Shown here piece by piece: positions 1-8,429 of a stretch of 64,000 bases of DNA. The position numbers and the translations under genes were made by a program. The stretch's first letter is position 1. Each line of letters starts with the position of its first letter. The stretch is from assembly GCF_002911015.1 (NCBI RefSeq), contig NZ_KZ626842.1, forward strand, positions 62,001 to 126,000. The letters are read 5' to 3'. Source of the DNA: Streptomyces populi (GTDB lineage: Bacteria > Actinomycetota > Actinomycetes > Streptomycetales > Streptomycetaceae). A model generated the notes under the pieces. The model worked only from the letters and a program-made list of their open reading frames with translations. It was not told the DNA's origin and did not search any database.

Positions 1-645
1 CCCGAGTCCGTCTTCGCCTCGATGGGCAACTACGTCTTCACCACCAAGGCGCTGACCGAGGCGCTCCAGCGGGACGCCGAGGACGACGGCTCCGTGCACG
101 ACATGGGCGGTTCGATCCTGCCGGCGCTCACCGAGCGGGGCGAGGCGCAGCTGTACGACTTCCATGACAACCACGTGCCCGGCGAGACCGCCCGCGACCA
201 GGGCTACTGGCGCGACGTGGGCACCCTCGACGCCTACTACGACGCCCACATGGACCTGATCGCCGAGCGTCCCGCGTTCAACCTGTTCAACCGGAGCTGG
301 CCCGTCTACACGAGTTCGGGACAGCTTTCCCCGGCGCGGTTCAACGCCGGGGGGATCGCGAGCGAGTCCATCATCAGCGCGGGCTGCCTGATCCGCGGAC
401 AGGTGACCCGGTCGGTGCTGTCGCCGGGCGTGGTCGTCGACCCCGGGGCGGTGGTGCAGGGGTCGGTCCTGCACGACAACGTCAAGGTGGGGCGGGGCGC
501 CGTGGTGCGCGGAGCGGTGCTCGACAAGAACATCGAGGTACCGCCGGGGGCGACGATCGGCGTCAATCCGGAGCGCGACTCCGACCTCTACACGGTCTCC
601 GAGGGCGGCGTGATCGCCCTGGGCAAGGGCCGGCGCGTGCTCTGA
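1..645 (+). CDS. glgC: Glucose-1-phosphate adenylyltransferase (ADP-glucose pyrophosphorylase), 3' part
   Basis: Makes ADP-glucose from glucose-1-phosphate and ATP, the committed step of bacterial glycogen synthesis. The reading frame is open from base 1, so the 5' part, including the N-terminal nucleotide-binding domain, lies outside the window. What is visible begins with PESVFASMGNYVF and continues through DFHDNHVPG and GYWRDVGTLDAYY, which are typical of the end of the GlgC catalytic domain. The C-terminal left-handed beta-helix follows (SVLSPGVVVDPGAVVQGSVL and GRGAVVRGAVLDKN are hexapeptide-type turns). A strong hairpin terminator follows 38 bases after the stop. The first Met at position 22 is internal and not the start. 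Confidence 0.93.
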   Translation, partial: PESVFASMGNYVFTTKALTEALQRDAEDDGSVHDMGGSILPALTERGEAQLYDFHDNHVPGETARDQGYWRDVGTLDAYYDAHMDLIAERPAFNLFNRSWPVYTSSGQLSPARFNAGGIASESIISAGCLIRGQVTRSVLSPGVVVDPGAVVQGSVLHDNVKVGRGAVVRGAVLDKNIEVPPGATIGVNPERDSDLYTVSEGGVIALGKGRRVL

Positions 646-682
646 CCGGGCCGGGCCCCACGTCCCGAGGGCGGAAGACGGC

Positions 683-726
683 CGGCCGGAAGTCCCCGGG
701 CCGTGCGGTACGGCGACTTCCGGCCG
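683..726 (+). terminator. Terminator after glgC
   Basis: Perfect 12-bp inverted repeat: CGGCCGGAAGTC at 683-694 and GACTTCCGGCCG at 715-726, with a 20-base loop. It lies 38 bases downstream of the glgC stop and is followed by a few T residues. Rho-independent termination in GC-rich actinobacteria often lacks a long U tract, so the function is inferred from position and stem strength. Confidence 0.75.
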
Positions 727-798
727 TTGTCGTGCTCCTGCTTGTCATGTCCCTGGACGGGGTGCGGAATCCCGTGCTGTCATGCCAACTGCCGTCGA

Positions 799-831
799 TG
801 ACAACGTTGTACAGCACTGACAACGATGTCA
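799..831. promoter_or_regulatory. Two tandem LacI-like operator boxes upstream of the GH92 gene
   Basis: Two copies of a 14-bp palindrome close to TGACAACGTTGTCA: positions 799-812 (two mismatches at the 3' end) and 818-831 (TGACAACGATGTCA, one mismatch). Start-to-start spacing is 19 bp. A palindrome with a central CG is typical of LacI-family operators that control glycoside hydrolase genes in Streptomyces. Together with the third copy at 935-948 the boxes make repression of the mannosidase gene plausible. The regulator is not encoded in this window. Confidence 0.6.
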
Positions 832-934
832 TCGATCGGGGCGGCCCGGGGCGTGCCCTGCCCGGACGCGACGCGTCCCACGTGATCCCCTCCGGTTGCC
901 GGGAAAGCCGGCTCCCCGCCCCGACCATGCAAGA

Positions 935-948
935 GGACAACGATGTCG
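935..948. promoter_or_regulatory. Third copy of the GH92 operator-like box
   Basis: The core GACAACGATGTC at 936-947 is identical to the core of the box at 819-830. The outer bases differ (G instead of T at 935, G instead of A at 948). It lies 24 bp before the chosen start codon at 972, a position where a bound repressor could block transcription or elongation. Confidence 0.45.
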
Positions 949-971
949 ATCACCCACCGGAGGTCTCCCGC

Positions 972-3305
972 ATGCGATGGACCCGGCGCCTGCGCCTGTG
1001 CACGGCGGGGCTGGTGACAGCGTCCGCGCTGTTCGCCCTGCCCACCGCACGGGCCGCCGAGCCGCGCGACGGCCAACTCACCGACCTGGTCAATCCGTTC
1101 ATCGGAACGCAGAACGAGGGCAACACCTACCCCGGCGCCGCCGTGCCCTTCGGCATGGTGCAGTTCTCCCCGGACACCGGCCACAACACCGGCTACGACC
1201 ACTCCCAGAACCACGTCCGCGGCTTCTCCCTCGTCCATCTCTCGGGCGTCGGCTGCGGCCTCGGCGGCGACCTGCCCGTCCTGCCCACGACGGGGGACAT
1301 CACCCGGACGGACGACGCGCAGTACGCGGCGGAGTTCGGCCACGAGACCGAGGAGGCGCACCCCGGCTACTACCGGGCGGACCTGAAGTCCGGTATCGAG
1401 GCCGAACTGACGGCCACCGCGCGCACCGGCGTCCAGCGCTACACCTTCCCGGCCACCGACAAGGCCAACGTGCTGCTGAACGCCGGGCAGTCGCTGCACA
1501 GGACACTGGCCACGAAGGTCGAGATCCTCGACGACCACACCGTCCGCACGGCGATCACCGGCAGCGGCTTCTGCCAGGCCACCAAGCCCTACACGGTGTA
1601 CACGATCACCCGCTTCGACCGGCCGTTCACCACCGCGGGCACCTGGAACGGGGACACCGTCACCGGTGCCAGGGAGGCGACCGGCACCACCGGGCGCACC
1701 GGGGCCTTCGTGCGCTTCGACACCACCGAGGACCGCACGGTCGAGGCGACCACCGCGCTCTCGTACGTGGACGCCCGCGGCGCGGCCGTCAACCTCCACG
1801 CCGAGGGCGGCCGTTCCTTCGACGCGGTGCGCTCCGCCGCGCGCCGCGCCTGGGAGGACCGGCTCGACGACGTGCGCGCGCGGGGCGGCACCGACACCCT
1901 GCGCCGCACCTTCTACTCGTCGCTCTACCGTTCCTTCCTCGCGCCCAACATCGGCAGTGACGCCGACGGCCGCTACACCGGCTGGGACCAGCGGATCCAC
2001 CGCGCCAAGGGCTTCACGTACTACCAGAACTGGTCGCTGTGGGACACCTACCGCACCCAGTCGCAGCTCCTCTCGCTGCTCGCGCCCCGTGAGGCCCGGG
2101 ACATGGCGATCTCGGTGATCAGGATCGACGAGGAGAGCGGCTGGCTGCCCAAGTGGGGCTACGGCACGGTCGAGACGAACATCATGACCGGCGATCCGGT
2201 CACCCCGTTCCTCACCAACGCCTACCAGCAGGGCCTGCTCGCGGGATACGAGGAGCGGGCGTACCGGGCGCTGAAGAAGAACGCCGACGGAGTGCCGCCG
2301 GCCGACTCGCCCGCGGTGGGCCGCGAGGCGAACAAGGAGTACATCGCGAACGGCTTCGCCCCGTACCTCAAGGGCGTCCGTCCGCACGCGAAGCCCGGCG
2401 ACTCGGACTTCGACCACGGTGCCTCCGTGACCCTGGAGTACGCCCTGTCGGACGCCGTGCTCGGCGTGATGGCACGGGAGCTGGGCCACGACGAGGACGC
2501 GGCGCGCTATCTGGCGCGGTCCCGGAACTACCGGGCGGTCCACGACCCCTCGACCGGTTTCTTCCGCGCCCGGGACGCCTCCGGGGCCTTCACCGGGCCC
2601 GTCGACCCGGCCCAGGGCGTCGGCTTCCACGAGGGCACGTCCTGGCAGTACCAGTGGCTCGTGCCGCAGGACCTGCCGGGCATGATCGGCATGATCGGCG
2701 GCAAGCAGGCCGCCAACGACCGGCTCGACTCGTTCTTCGCCTACGGGCAGTTGCTGAAGGACCCCGCGAAGACGGCCCGCGAGGTCTGGGTCAACGGCCC
2801 GTACGCCTACTACAACGCCGACAAGTACAACCCGCAGAACGAGCCCGACCTGATCGCCCCGTACACCTACCTGTCCACCGGGCAGCCGTGGAAGACGACC
2901 GACGTCGTGCACGCGGCGCTGACCCTGTTCACCGACGCGCCGACCGGCATGACCGGCAACGACGACCTCGGCACGATGTCCGCCTGGAACGTCCTGTCGT
3001 CCATCGGGATCTTCCCGGTGCAGCCCGGCCACGACACCTGGGGCCTGTCCACGCCCGTCTTCGAGCGGGTCGACCTCACCCTCGACCGGCGCTACTACCC
3101 GCGCGGCGCCCTGACGATCACGGCACCCGGCACCTCGGACACCGACCGGTACATCCGGTCGGCCCGTCTCGACGGTTCGCCGTACGCTCGTACGTACCTG
3201 ACCACCGGCACCCTGAAGAACACCCGGTCGCTCCGCTTCGCGGTCGGCCCGGAGCCGTCCGAGTGGGGAACGGCGGCCTCCGCGGCGCCTCCGGTCCTGA
3301 AGTGA
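972..3305 (+). CDS. Secreted GH92 family alpha-mannosidase
   Basis: Predicted exo-alpha-mannosidase of glycoside hydrolase family 92 (Ca-dependent, mostly alpha-1,2), trimming mannan or N-glycan-like polymers outside the cell. The start at 972 is chosen because GGAGG at 959-963 precedes it by 8 bases and the protein then begins with a signal peptide (RR, hydrophobic core, cut near ARAAEPRDG). It has 777 residues, normal for the family. Family landmarks seen: VNPFIGTQNEGNTYPGA near the N-terminus, NWSLWDTYRTQ, EESGWLPKWGYG, EGTSWQYQWLVPQD and GNDDLGTMSAWNVLSSIG. It stands alone between two hairpin terminators, behind three operator-like boxes. An upstream in-frame ATG at 732 would place the signal sequence in the interior and is rejected. 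Confidence 0.92.
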   Translation: MRWTRRLRLCTAGLVTASALFALPTARAAEPRDGQLTDLVNPFIGTQNEGNTYPGAAVPFGMVQFSPDTGHNTGYDHSQNHVRGFSLVHLSGVGCGLGGDLPVLPTTGDITRTDDAQYAAEFGHETEEAHPGYYRADLKSGIEAELTATARTGVQRYTFPATDKANVLLNAGQSLHRTLATKVEILDDHTVRTAITGSGFCQATKPYTVYTITRFDRPFTTAGTWNGDTVTGAREATGTTGRTGAFVRFDTTEDRTVEATTALSYVDARGAAVNLHAEGGRSFDAVRSAARRAWEDRLDDVRARGGTDTLRRTFYSSLYRSFLAPNIGSDADGRYTGWDQRIHRAKGFTYYQNWSLWDTYRTQSQLLSLLAPREARDMAISVIRIDEESGWLPKWGYGTVETNIMTGDPVTPFLTNAYQQGLLAGYEERAYRALKKNADGVPPADSPAVGREANKEYIANGFAPYLKGVRPHAKPGDSDFDHGASVTLEYALSDAVLGVMARELGHDEDAARYLARSRNYRAVHDPSTGFFRARDASGAFTGPVDPAQGVGFHEGTSWQYQWLVPQDLPGMIGMIGGKQAANDRLDSFFAYGQLLKDPAKTAREVWVNGPYAYYNADKYNPQNEPDLIAPYTYLSTGQPWKTTDVVHAALTLFTDAPTGMTGNDDLGTMSAWNVLSSIGIFPVQPGHDTWGLSTPVFERVDLTLDRRYYPRGALTITAPGTSDTDRYIRSARLDGSPYARTYLTTGTLKNTRSLRFAVGPEPSEWGTAASAAPPVLK

Positions 3306-3330
3306 CGCCAGACGTGTCCTGAGGCGAGCG

Positions 3331-3360
3331 AGTCCCGTCCCTCCTCCGAGGGGCGGGACT
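3331..3360 (+). terminator. Terminator after the GH92 gene
   Basis: 13-bp stem with one G-U pair: AGTCCCGTCCCTC at 3331-3343 and GAGGGGCGGGACT at 3348-3360, with a CTCC loop, 25 bases after the stop. Confidence 0.8.
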
Positions 3361-3460
3361 TAATCCGCTGTTAACTGTGCGTAACTTGATCGTACTTGAC
3401 CGTAATCACCAGTCCGGGTTGACTGCAAGTTCACCCATCCGTCGACGCGAGAGCAGGCCC

Positions 3461-4789
3461 TTGATCTCCGACCCCCTCGCACCACTCGACCTGGCCTTCT
3501 GGAACATCGAGTCCGACCGGCACCCGATGCACCTCGGAGCCCTCGGTGTCTTCGCCGCGCACTCGCCCACCGCCGGCGCCCACGCCGCGGACCTGCTCGC
3601 GGTCCGCGCCGCCGCGGTCCCCGGGCTGCGCATGCGGATCCGCGACGTGTGGCAGCCCACCGCCCCGCTCGCCTTCGGCGGCGCGGCCCGCGAGAGCGCG
3701 CCCGACTTCGAGCCGCTGGACCACGTCCTGCTGCACAAGCCGGCCGCCGACTTCCACGCCGAGGCCGGCCGGCTCATGGAACGCCCGCTGGAGCGCGGCC
3801 GGCCCCCATGGGAGGCGCACGTGCTGCCCGGCGAGGACGGCACGTCCTTCGCGGTGCTCTTCAAGTTCCACCACGCGCTCGCCGACGGGCTCAGGGCGCT
3901 GATGCTCGCCGCCGCGATCATGGACCCGATGGATCTGCCGGAACCCCGCCCGCGCCCCGCGGAACCGCCCCGGGGCCTCTTCCCGGACGTCCGCAAGCTG
4001 CCCGGCCTGCTCCGCGGCACCCTCTCCGACGTGAGTCGCGCCCTCGACATCGGCACCTCGGTGGCCCGCGCCACGCTCACCGCGCGGTCCTCGCCCGCCC
4101 TCACCTCCGCGCCCACCGGAACCCGGCGCACTGCCGGGGTGGTGATCGACCTCGACGAGGTGCACATCGTCCGCAAGACCGTCGGCGGCACCGTCAACGA
4201 CGTCCTGATCGCGGTCGTCGCGGGCGCCCTGCGCCGCTGGCTCGACGAACGCGGCGACGGCAGCGAGGGGGTCTCCCCGCGCGCCCTGATCCCCGTCTCC
4301 CGGCGCCGGCCGCGCACCGCGCAGCCCCAGGGCAACCGGCTCTCCGGCTACCTGATACGGCTTCCCGTGGACGACCCGGACCCGCTCGGCCGGCTGCGTG
4401 CCGTGCGGACGGAGATGGACCGGAACAAGGACGCCGGACCCAACCGGGGCGCGGGCGCCGTCGCGCTGCTCGCCGACCACGTCCCGCCGCTCGGACACCG
4501 GCTCGGCGGACCGGTGGTGGGTCAGGCCGCCCGGCTGCTGTTCGACATCCTCGTCACCAGCGTGCCGCTGCCCAGCCTCGGTCTGAAGCTCGGCGGCTGC
4601 CCGCTCACCGAGGTGTATCCGTTCGCCCCGCTGGCCCGTGGCCAGGCCCTCGCGGTGGCCGTCTCGACCTACCGGGGGAGGGTCCACTACGGCCTTGTGG
4701 CCGACGCCGAGGCCGTTCCCGACCTCGATCTGCTGGCCCGTTCCCTGGCCGAGGAGGTGCGCGTACTGATCACCGCCTGCACGCCATGA
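3461..4789 (+). CDS. Wax ester synthase / diacylglycerol acyltransferase (WS/DGAT) family protein
   Basis: Acyl-CoA-dependent acyltransferase that esterifies diacylglycerol or long-chain alcohols, building storage triacylglycerol or wax ester at the membrane. The condensation-domain active-site motif HHALADG (HHxxxDG) is present at about residue 130, and the second conserved block NDVLIAVVAGALRRWL is in the C-terminal half. The start is set at the TTG of 3461, so that the protein begins just before DPLAPLDLAFW, the usual N-terminus of this family, giving 442 residues. The Shine-Dalgarno there is weak. An in-frame GTG at 3377 would add 28 residues with no family resemblance. It appears monocistronic. 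Confidence 0.85.
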   Translation: MISDPLAPLDLAFWNIESDRHPMHLGALGVFAAHSPTAGAHAADLLAVRAAAVPGLRMRIRDVWQPTAPLAFGGAARESAPDFEPLDHVLLHKPAADFHAEAGRLMERPLERGRPPWEAHVLPGEDGTSFAVLFKFHHALADGLRALMLAAAIMDPMDLPEPRPRPAEPPRGLFPDVRKLPGLLRGTLSDVSRALDIGTSVARATLTARSSPALTSAPTGTRRTAGVVIDLDEVHIVRKTVGGTVNDVLIAVVAGALRRWLDERGDGSEGVSPRALIPVSRRRPRTAQPQGNRLSGYLIRLPVDDPDPLGRLRAVRTEMDRNKDAGPNRGAGAVALLADHVPPLGHRLGGPVVGQAARLLFDILVTSVPLPSLGLKLGGCPLTEVYPFAPLARGQALAVAVSTYRGRVHYGLVADAEAVPDLDLLARSLAEEVRVLITACTP

Positions 4790-4836
4790 TCACAACGGGT
4801 TTGGTGCCGCGCGCGATTGGTCCGTAAAATTCCGCC

Positions 4837-4860
4837 TTCGAAAGCGAGCGCGGTTTCGAA
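4837..4860. promoter_or_regulatory. Inverted repeat in the leader of the Cys-rich SDR gene
   Basis: TTCGAAA at 4837-4843 and TTTCGAA at 4854-4860 form a 7-bp inverted repeat with a 10-base spacer, about 30 bases before the start codon at 4890. It could be an operator. The region just upstream (about 4822-4832) is unusually AT-rich for this sequence and may contain the promoter. Function is inferred from position only. Confidence 0.3.
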
Positions 4861-4889
4861 CGCGGCGCACAACCCGAGGAACGGCAGCG

Positions 4890-6404
4890 ATGACGGTGAC
4901 AGAGGACGGCCGGGCGACCCCCGCCGTGGACACGACAGATGTGGCGGCCGTCGCGTTCGGTCCCGGTATCGACCCCGAGCGGCTGGCCGTCTGCCTCGGC
5001 GTGCTCGACGAACTCGAGAAGATCGAGGTCGACCACCCCGACGCCATCGCCGTGCGCCGCGCCACCGCCGGCATCTACCGGACCGTGAAGCAGCGCCGCC
5101 GCCAGGAGCGCCGCGCTGCCAAGACCGCCCACGACAAGATGGTCACCGAGTCCACCGCGACCGGCTCCGCCCAGCGCATCGACGACGAGACCGAGGGCAT
5201 CCTGCCCTCGTCCGTCACCGAGGCCGGCCAGATCGCGGGCATACTCCAGCGGCCGCGGTCCTGCTACACCTGCAAGACGCGGTACGTCGAGGTCGACTAC
5301 TTCTACCACCAGCTCTGCCAGGACTGCGCCGCCCTGAACCGCTCCCGCCGCGACGCCCGCACCGACCTCACCGGCAAGCGGGCGCTGCTCACCGGCGGCC
5401 GCGCCAAGATCGGCATGTACATCGCGCTGCGCCTGCTGCGTGACGGCGCGCACACCACGATCACCACCCGCTTCCCGAACGACGCGATCCGCCGCTTCAA
5501 GGCCATGGACGACTCGGCGGACTGGATGCACCGCCTGGAGGTCGTCGGCATCGACCTGCGCGACCCGGCCCAGGCCGTGGCGCTGGCCGACCGCGTCGCC
5601 GAGCAGGGCCCGCTCGACATCCTGATCAACAACGCCACGCAGACCGTGCGCCGGCTGCCCTCCGCCTACTCCGCGCTCGTCGAGGGCGAGAGTGCCCCGC
5701 TGCCGGCCGGTGAACTGCCCGCCCGGCACGTCATCGGCGCCTTCAACTCCGGCGCGGTCGACGGACTGCAGGCGCTGCCCGTCGGCGTCTCCGGCATCGA
5801 GGCGCAGAAGGTGGCCGACCTCGCCCTGGTCGCCGGGAACGCCAGCGTGGAGCGGCACCGCGAGGGCACCGCGATCGACGCGGGCGGCCTGCTCCCCGAC
5901 GTCGTCGAGAGCAACACCTGGGTGCAGACCATCGAGCAGATCTCCCCGGTCGAGCTGCTCGAGACCCAGCTGTGCAACTACACGGCGCCGTTCATCCTGA
6001 TCAGCAAGCTGCGGCCGCAGATGGCCGAGGCCGCCCGCACGGCGCCCAAGGGCCGCGCGTACGTCGTCAACGTCTCCGCGATGGAGGGCGTGTTCGGCCG
6101 CGGCTACAAGGGCGCGGGGCACCCCAACACCAACGCCGCGAAGGCCGCCATGAACATGGTGACCCGGACCAGCGCCCAGGAGATGTTCCAGACCGACGGC
6201 ATCCTGATGACCTCGGTCGACACCGGCTGGATCACCGACGAGCGCCCGCACTACGACAAGCTGCGCCTGGCCGACGAGGGCTTCCACGCCCCGCTGGACC
6301 TGGTCGACGGCGCGGCCCGGGTGTACGACCCGATCGTCCGCGGCGAGCTGGGCGAGGACCTGTACGGCGTCTTCATGAAGGACTACGCGCCCGGCAAGTG
6401 GTAG
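4890..6404 (+). CDS. SDR-family protein with a Cys-rich N-terminal extension, lacking the catalytic Tyr
   Basis: A 504-residue protein. Its first ~155 residues are a charged helical region (RRRQERRAAKTAHDKM) followed by two CxxC pairs (CYTC and CQDC, about 18 residues apart), resembling a zinc-binding knuckle. The remainder is a Rossmann-fold SDR: TGGRAKIG cofactor loop, LINNAT, and the NVSAMEG serine motif. The usual YxxxK is replaced by TNAAK, so the catalytic Lys is kept but Tyr is Thr. About 115 residues are inserted between NNAT and the serine strand. Start: ATG at 4890 with GAGGA at 4876-4880. It ends 9 bases before a convergent SDR gene. Specific function unknown; it could be a degenerate dehydrogenase or a redox or nucleotide sensor. 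Confidence 0.8.
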   Translation: MTVTEDGRATPAVDTTDVAAVAFGPGIDPERLAVCLGVLDELEKIEVDHPDAIAVRRATAGIYRTVKQRRRQERRAAKTAHDKMVTESTATGSAQRIDDETEGILPSSVTEAGQIAGILQRPRSCYTCKTRYVEVDYFYHQLCQDCAALNRSRRDARTDLTGKRALLTGGRAKIGMYIALRLLRDGAHTTITTRFPNDAIRRFKAMDDSADWMHRLEVVGIDLRDPAQAVALADRVAEQGPLDILINNATQTVRRLPSAYSALVEGESAPLPAGELPARHVIGAFNSGAVDGLQALPVGVSGIEAQKVADLALVAGNASVERHREGTAIDAGGLLPDVVESNTWVQTIEQISPVELLETQLCNYTAPFILISKLRPQMAEAARTAPKGRAYVVNVSAMEGVFGRGYKGAGHPNTNAAKAAMNMVTRTSAQEMFQTDGILMTSVDTGWITDERPHYDKLRLADEGFHAPLDLVDGAARVYDPIVRGELGEDLYGVFMKDYAPGKW

Positions 6405-6413
6405 GGCCGCCGG

Positions 6414-7235
6414 CTACCGCGCGGACCCCCGCCCGTCGGGGGTCCGCCGGCGCAGCCGTTCGTGGACGGCGTGGGCGGGGGAGTCCGGGCGGGCCGCCCG
6501 CACCCGCGTGCCCCCGTCGACCAGCAGGTCGGCACCGGTGATCCACCCGGCCGCGTCGGAGACCAGCCAGGTCACGGCGGCGGCCACGTCCTCGGGCCGT
6601 CCGATGCGCCCGAGCGGGAGCGAGGCGCCCAGTTCGTCCTCGGAGCCCTCCCACACGAAGCGGGCCATCTCGGTACGGACGAGGCCGGGGGAGACCGAGT
6701 TGACCCGCACCCCCGGCGCCAGCTCGCCGGCCAGCTGCCGGGTCAGGTGGAGCAGGGCCGCCTTGCTGGTGCCGTACGCGCCGACCCGGGGGCCGACGTG
6801 CTCGGCGCCTTCCGTGCAGACGTTGACCACGGCCCCGCCGTGCTCGCCCATCCAGGCCCGCCAGGCGCACTGCACCAGGCGCAGCGGCGCCTCGACGTTC
6901 ACCGCGAACGCCTCGCGCCAGTGCTCCGGGTCGGCGTCCATGAGCGGGCCGTAGGGCTGGTTGGTCGCCGCGTTGTTGACGACGATGTCCAGGCGTCCGA
7001 AGGTGCGCAGCGTGAGTCCGGTCAGCTCGTCCAGATGCGCCGCGTCGGTGACGGAACCCGCCAGGCCGATGCCCCCGACCCGCTCGGCGGCGCGCCGTAC
7101 CGCGTCGGGATCGCGCGCGCTCACGCACACCCGGACACCCGCTCCGGCGAGCGCCTCGGCGACGGCGAGGCCGATTCCGCGCGAGGCGCCGGTGACGACG
7201 GCGGCCCTGCCCTGAAGTCCGTACGGCGGCGTCAT
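6414..7235 (-). CDS. SDR family oxidoreductase
   Basis: Classical short-chain dehydrogenase of 273 residues. TGASRGIG cofactor loop at residue ~17, NNAA structural motif, and catalytic YGTSK. The catalytic Ser strand reads VVNVCTEG, so Thr sits where Ser is usual, 13 residues before the Tyr. C-terminal LVDGGTRV as in the family. The N-terminus is very similar to that of the SDR at 36203-36982 (VVTGASRGIGLAVAEALAG is shared), which suggests paralogues. Substrate unknown. It converges with the neighbouring gene, the two stops being 9 bases apart, and follows the HD-domain gene on the same strand, though a hairpin lies between them. Confidence 0.85.
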   Translation of the reverse strand: MTPPYGLQGRAAVVTGASRGIGLAVAEALAGAGVRVCVSARDPDAVRRAAERVGGIGLAGSVTDAAHLDELTGLTLRTFGRLDIVVNNAATNQPYGPLMDADPEHWREAFAVNVEAPLRLVQCAWRAWMGEHGGAVVNVCTEGAEHVGPRVGAYGTSKAALLHLTRQLAGELAPGVRVNSVSPGLVRTEMARFVWEGSEDELGASLPLGRIGRPEDVAAAVTWLVSDAAGWITGADLLVDGGTRVRAARPDSPAHAVHERLRRRTPDGRGSAR

Positions 7236-7271
7236 CCGCGTACCGTCTCATGACGGGCCGTCAGTCGACAG

Positions 7272-7294
7272 GCCCCGGCGGCGACCGCCGGGGC
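7272..7294 (-). terminator. Hairpin after the HD-domain gene
   Basis: GCCCCGGCGG at 7272-7281 and CCGCCGGGGC at 7285-7294 with a CGA loop: a perfect 10-bp stem, 11 bases past the stop of the minus-strand HD gene. It would separate that gene transcriptionally from the SDR gene downstream. Confidence 0.6.
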
Positions 7295-7304
7295 GCCGGT
7301 GCCG

Positions 7305-7901
7305 TCAGTCCGCGGCGCCCAGCCGCACGGAACGTTCCGCCACCAGCTCCAGCAGGGTGCGCCAGTCCTCCATGTCCCCGGTGTACAGGCCGGGGACATG
7401 GCCGGCGTCGTCCGCCTGCCGCAGGGTCACCGCGTCCTCGGCCAGCGGGTCCTGCTCGAACGCCGCCGCCTCGTGCGGGGTCATCGCGCCGCCCCGGGCG
7501 GTCACGGCGAGGGGGGCGAGCGGGGACGGTCCGCGGTCCGGAGAGGTGGCCGCCAGGTAGCGCTCCGCCGCGACGTGCAGACGTACGAGACCGGAGACCC
7601 GCTCGCCGAGGAGCGGCCGCACCGCGTCCGCGGCGTGGTCGGCGTGCCCGGCGTCGTCGCCCGGCCTGAGCAGATGCCCGATGTCGTGCACCAGACCGGC
7701 GACCTGTAGCTCCTTGTCGCTGGGATGTCCCCGGCGCAGCAGCGCGGCGGTCTGCAGGGCGTGGTCGTGCAGGTCGACGGGGCCGCCGACGGGGGTCCCC
7801 CCGCCCGGGCGAAGCCGTGCGTGAGGGAGCGCCGGAGGCTCGTGGACACCCCGGCAGGCGTGCAGCAGATCCATCAGCTCCTCGACGCTGCGCAGCTCCA
7901 T
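7305..7901 (-). CDS. HD-domain protein of the PhnZ/TmpB-like kind
   Basis: A 198-residue HD-domain protein. Candidate metal ligands: His in DLHDHALQTA, the HD pair in GLVHDIGHLL, His in HADHAADAVRP, His in RLHVAAERYL and Asp in RQADDAGHVPG. This layout matches mixed-valence diiron [14 protein letters not shown] as PhnZ, which cleave the C-P bond of hydroxy-aminoethylphosphonate. However, where PhnZ has Lys after HVAA this protein has Glu, so the substrate may differ. No phosphonate genes are adjacent. Start: ATG at 7901 with a GGAGG motif just upstream. It could equally be an HD phosphohydrolase. Confidence 0.7.
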   Translation of the reverse strand: MELRSVEELMDLLHACRGVHEPPALPHARLRPGGGTPVGGPVDLHDHALQTAALLRRGHPSDKELQVAGLVHDIGHLLRPGDDAGHADHAADAVRPLLGERVSGLVRLHVAAERYLAATSPDRGPSPLAPLAVTARGGAMTPHEAAAFEQDPLAEDAVTLRQADDAGHVPGLYTGDMEDWRTLLELVAERSVRLGAAD

Positions 7902-8429
7902 GCGTCAGTCCTCCCGCGAGAAAGGCCGTTGCCGTGCGACAGCAGAGCATGGGCTCCTTGCGAACCGGCCAACGGGAACTGAACTGCGTGACGTCTTCGG
8001 TGCCGGATGCGTGCGACGGCCGTCGGCCGATGGTGACCCAGTCCTGCCCGTGACGGGTCCCGACGCCCCCGTCCAGGGGCGATATTGAGCCGAACGGGTG
8101 GCCGCGAAGAGGGCATCATGTTTCAAATCGCCGCAGATCGGGGCCTGGTGAGACCTGGATGACGTGTGACAGTAACCTCAAGTTTTCAGCCCCATAGAGC
8201 GGGGGGCCGCTCATTTGGTTAGGCTGTAGCCGACGGACAGACTCACTGGGGTCCACCCACACCCACGGTCCGTCCCGGGACAAGCCGGTCACCACGGCCT
8301 GCTCTCACACGAGTTACCGGCGCCACCGCGTCCCTAACTGCTTCGACTCAGACCCGAGCGGGCGTCAGGCGGCCCGAGAGCACCGGGCGCTAACGTCCCC
8401 AGGGTGACCCGACACATAAGGAGTGCGCG
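7902..8429. other. Intergenic region between the HD gene and the 58-residue peptide gene
   Basis: 528 bases without a convincing gene. From about 8160 it looks like a long leader for the small gene at 8430. A small hairpin GAGCGG/CCGCTC (8197-8212) is followed by TAGGCT at 8220-8225, a plausible Streptomyces -10 box, leaving about 200 bases of untranslated leader. No known riboswitch consensus was recognised. The left part must hold the promoter of the minus-strand HD gene. Confidence 0.4.

Noticed and set aside
780..3032. Long open frame of 750 codons on the minus strand
   Set aside because: It is the antisense shadow of the GH92 gene; composition is Val/Gly/Arg-rich with no family motif.
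8140..8429. Possible riboswitch in the leader of the 58-residue peptide gene
   Set aside because: One small hairpin only; no recognised consensus for known riboswitch classes, so no RNA feature is called.
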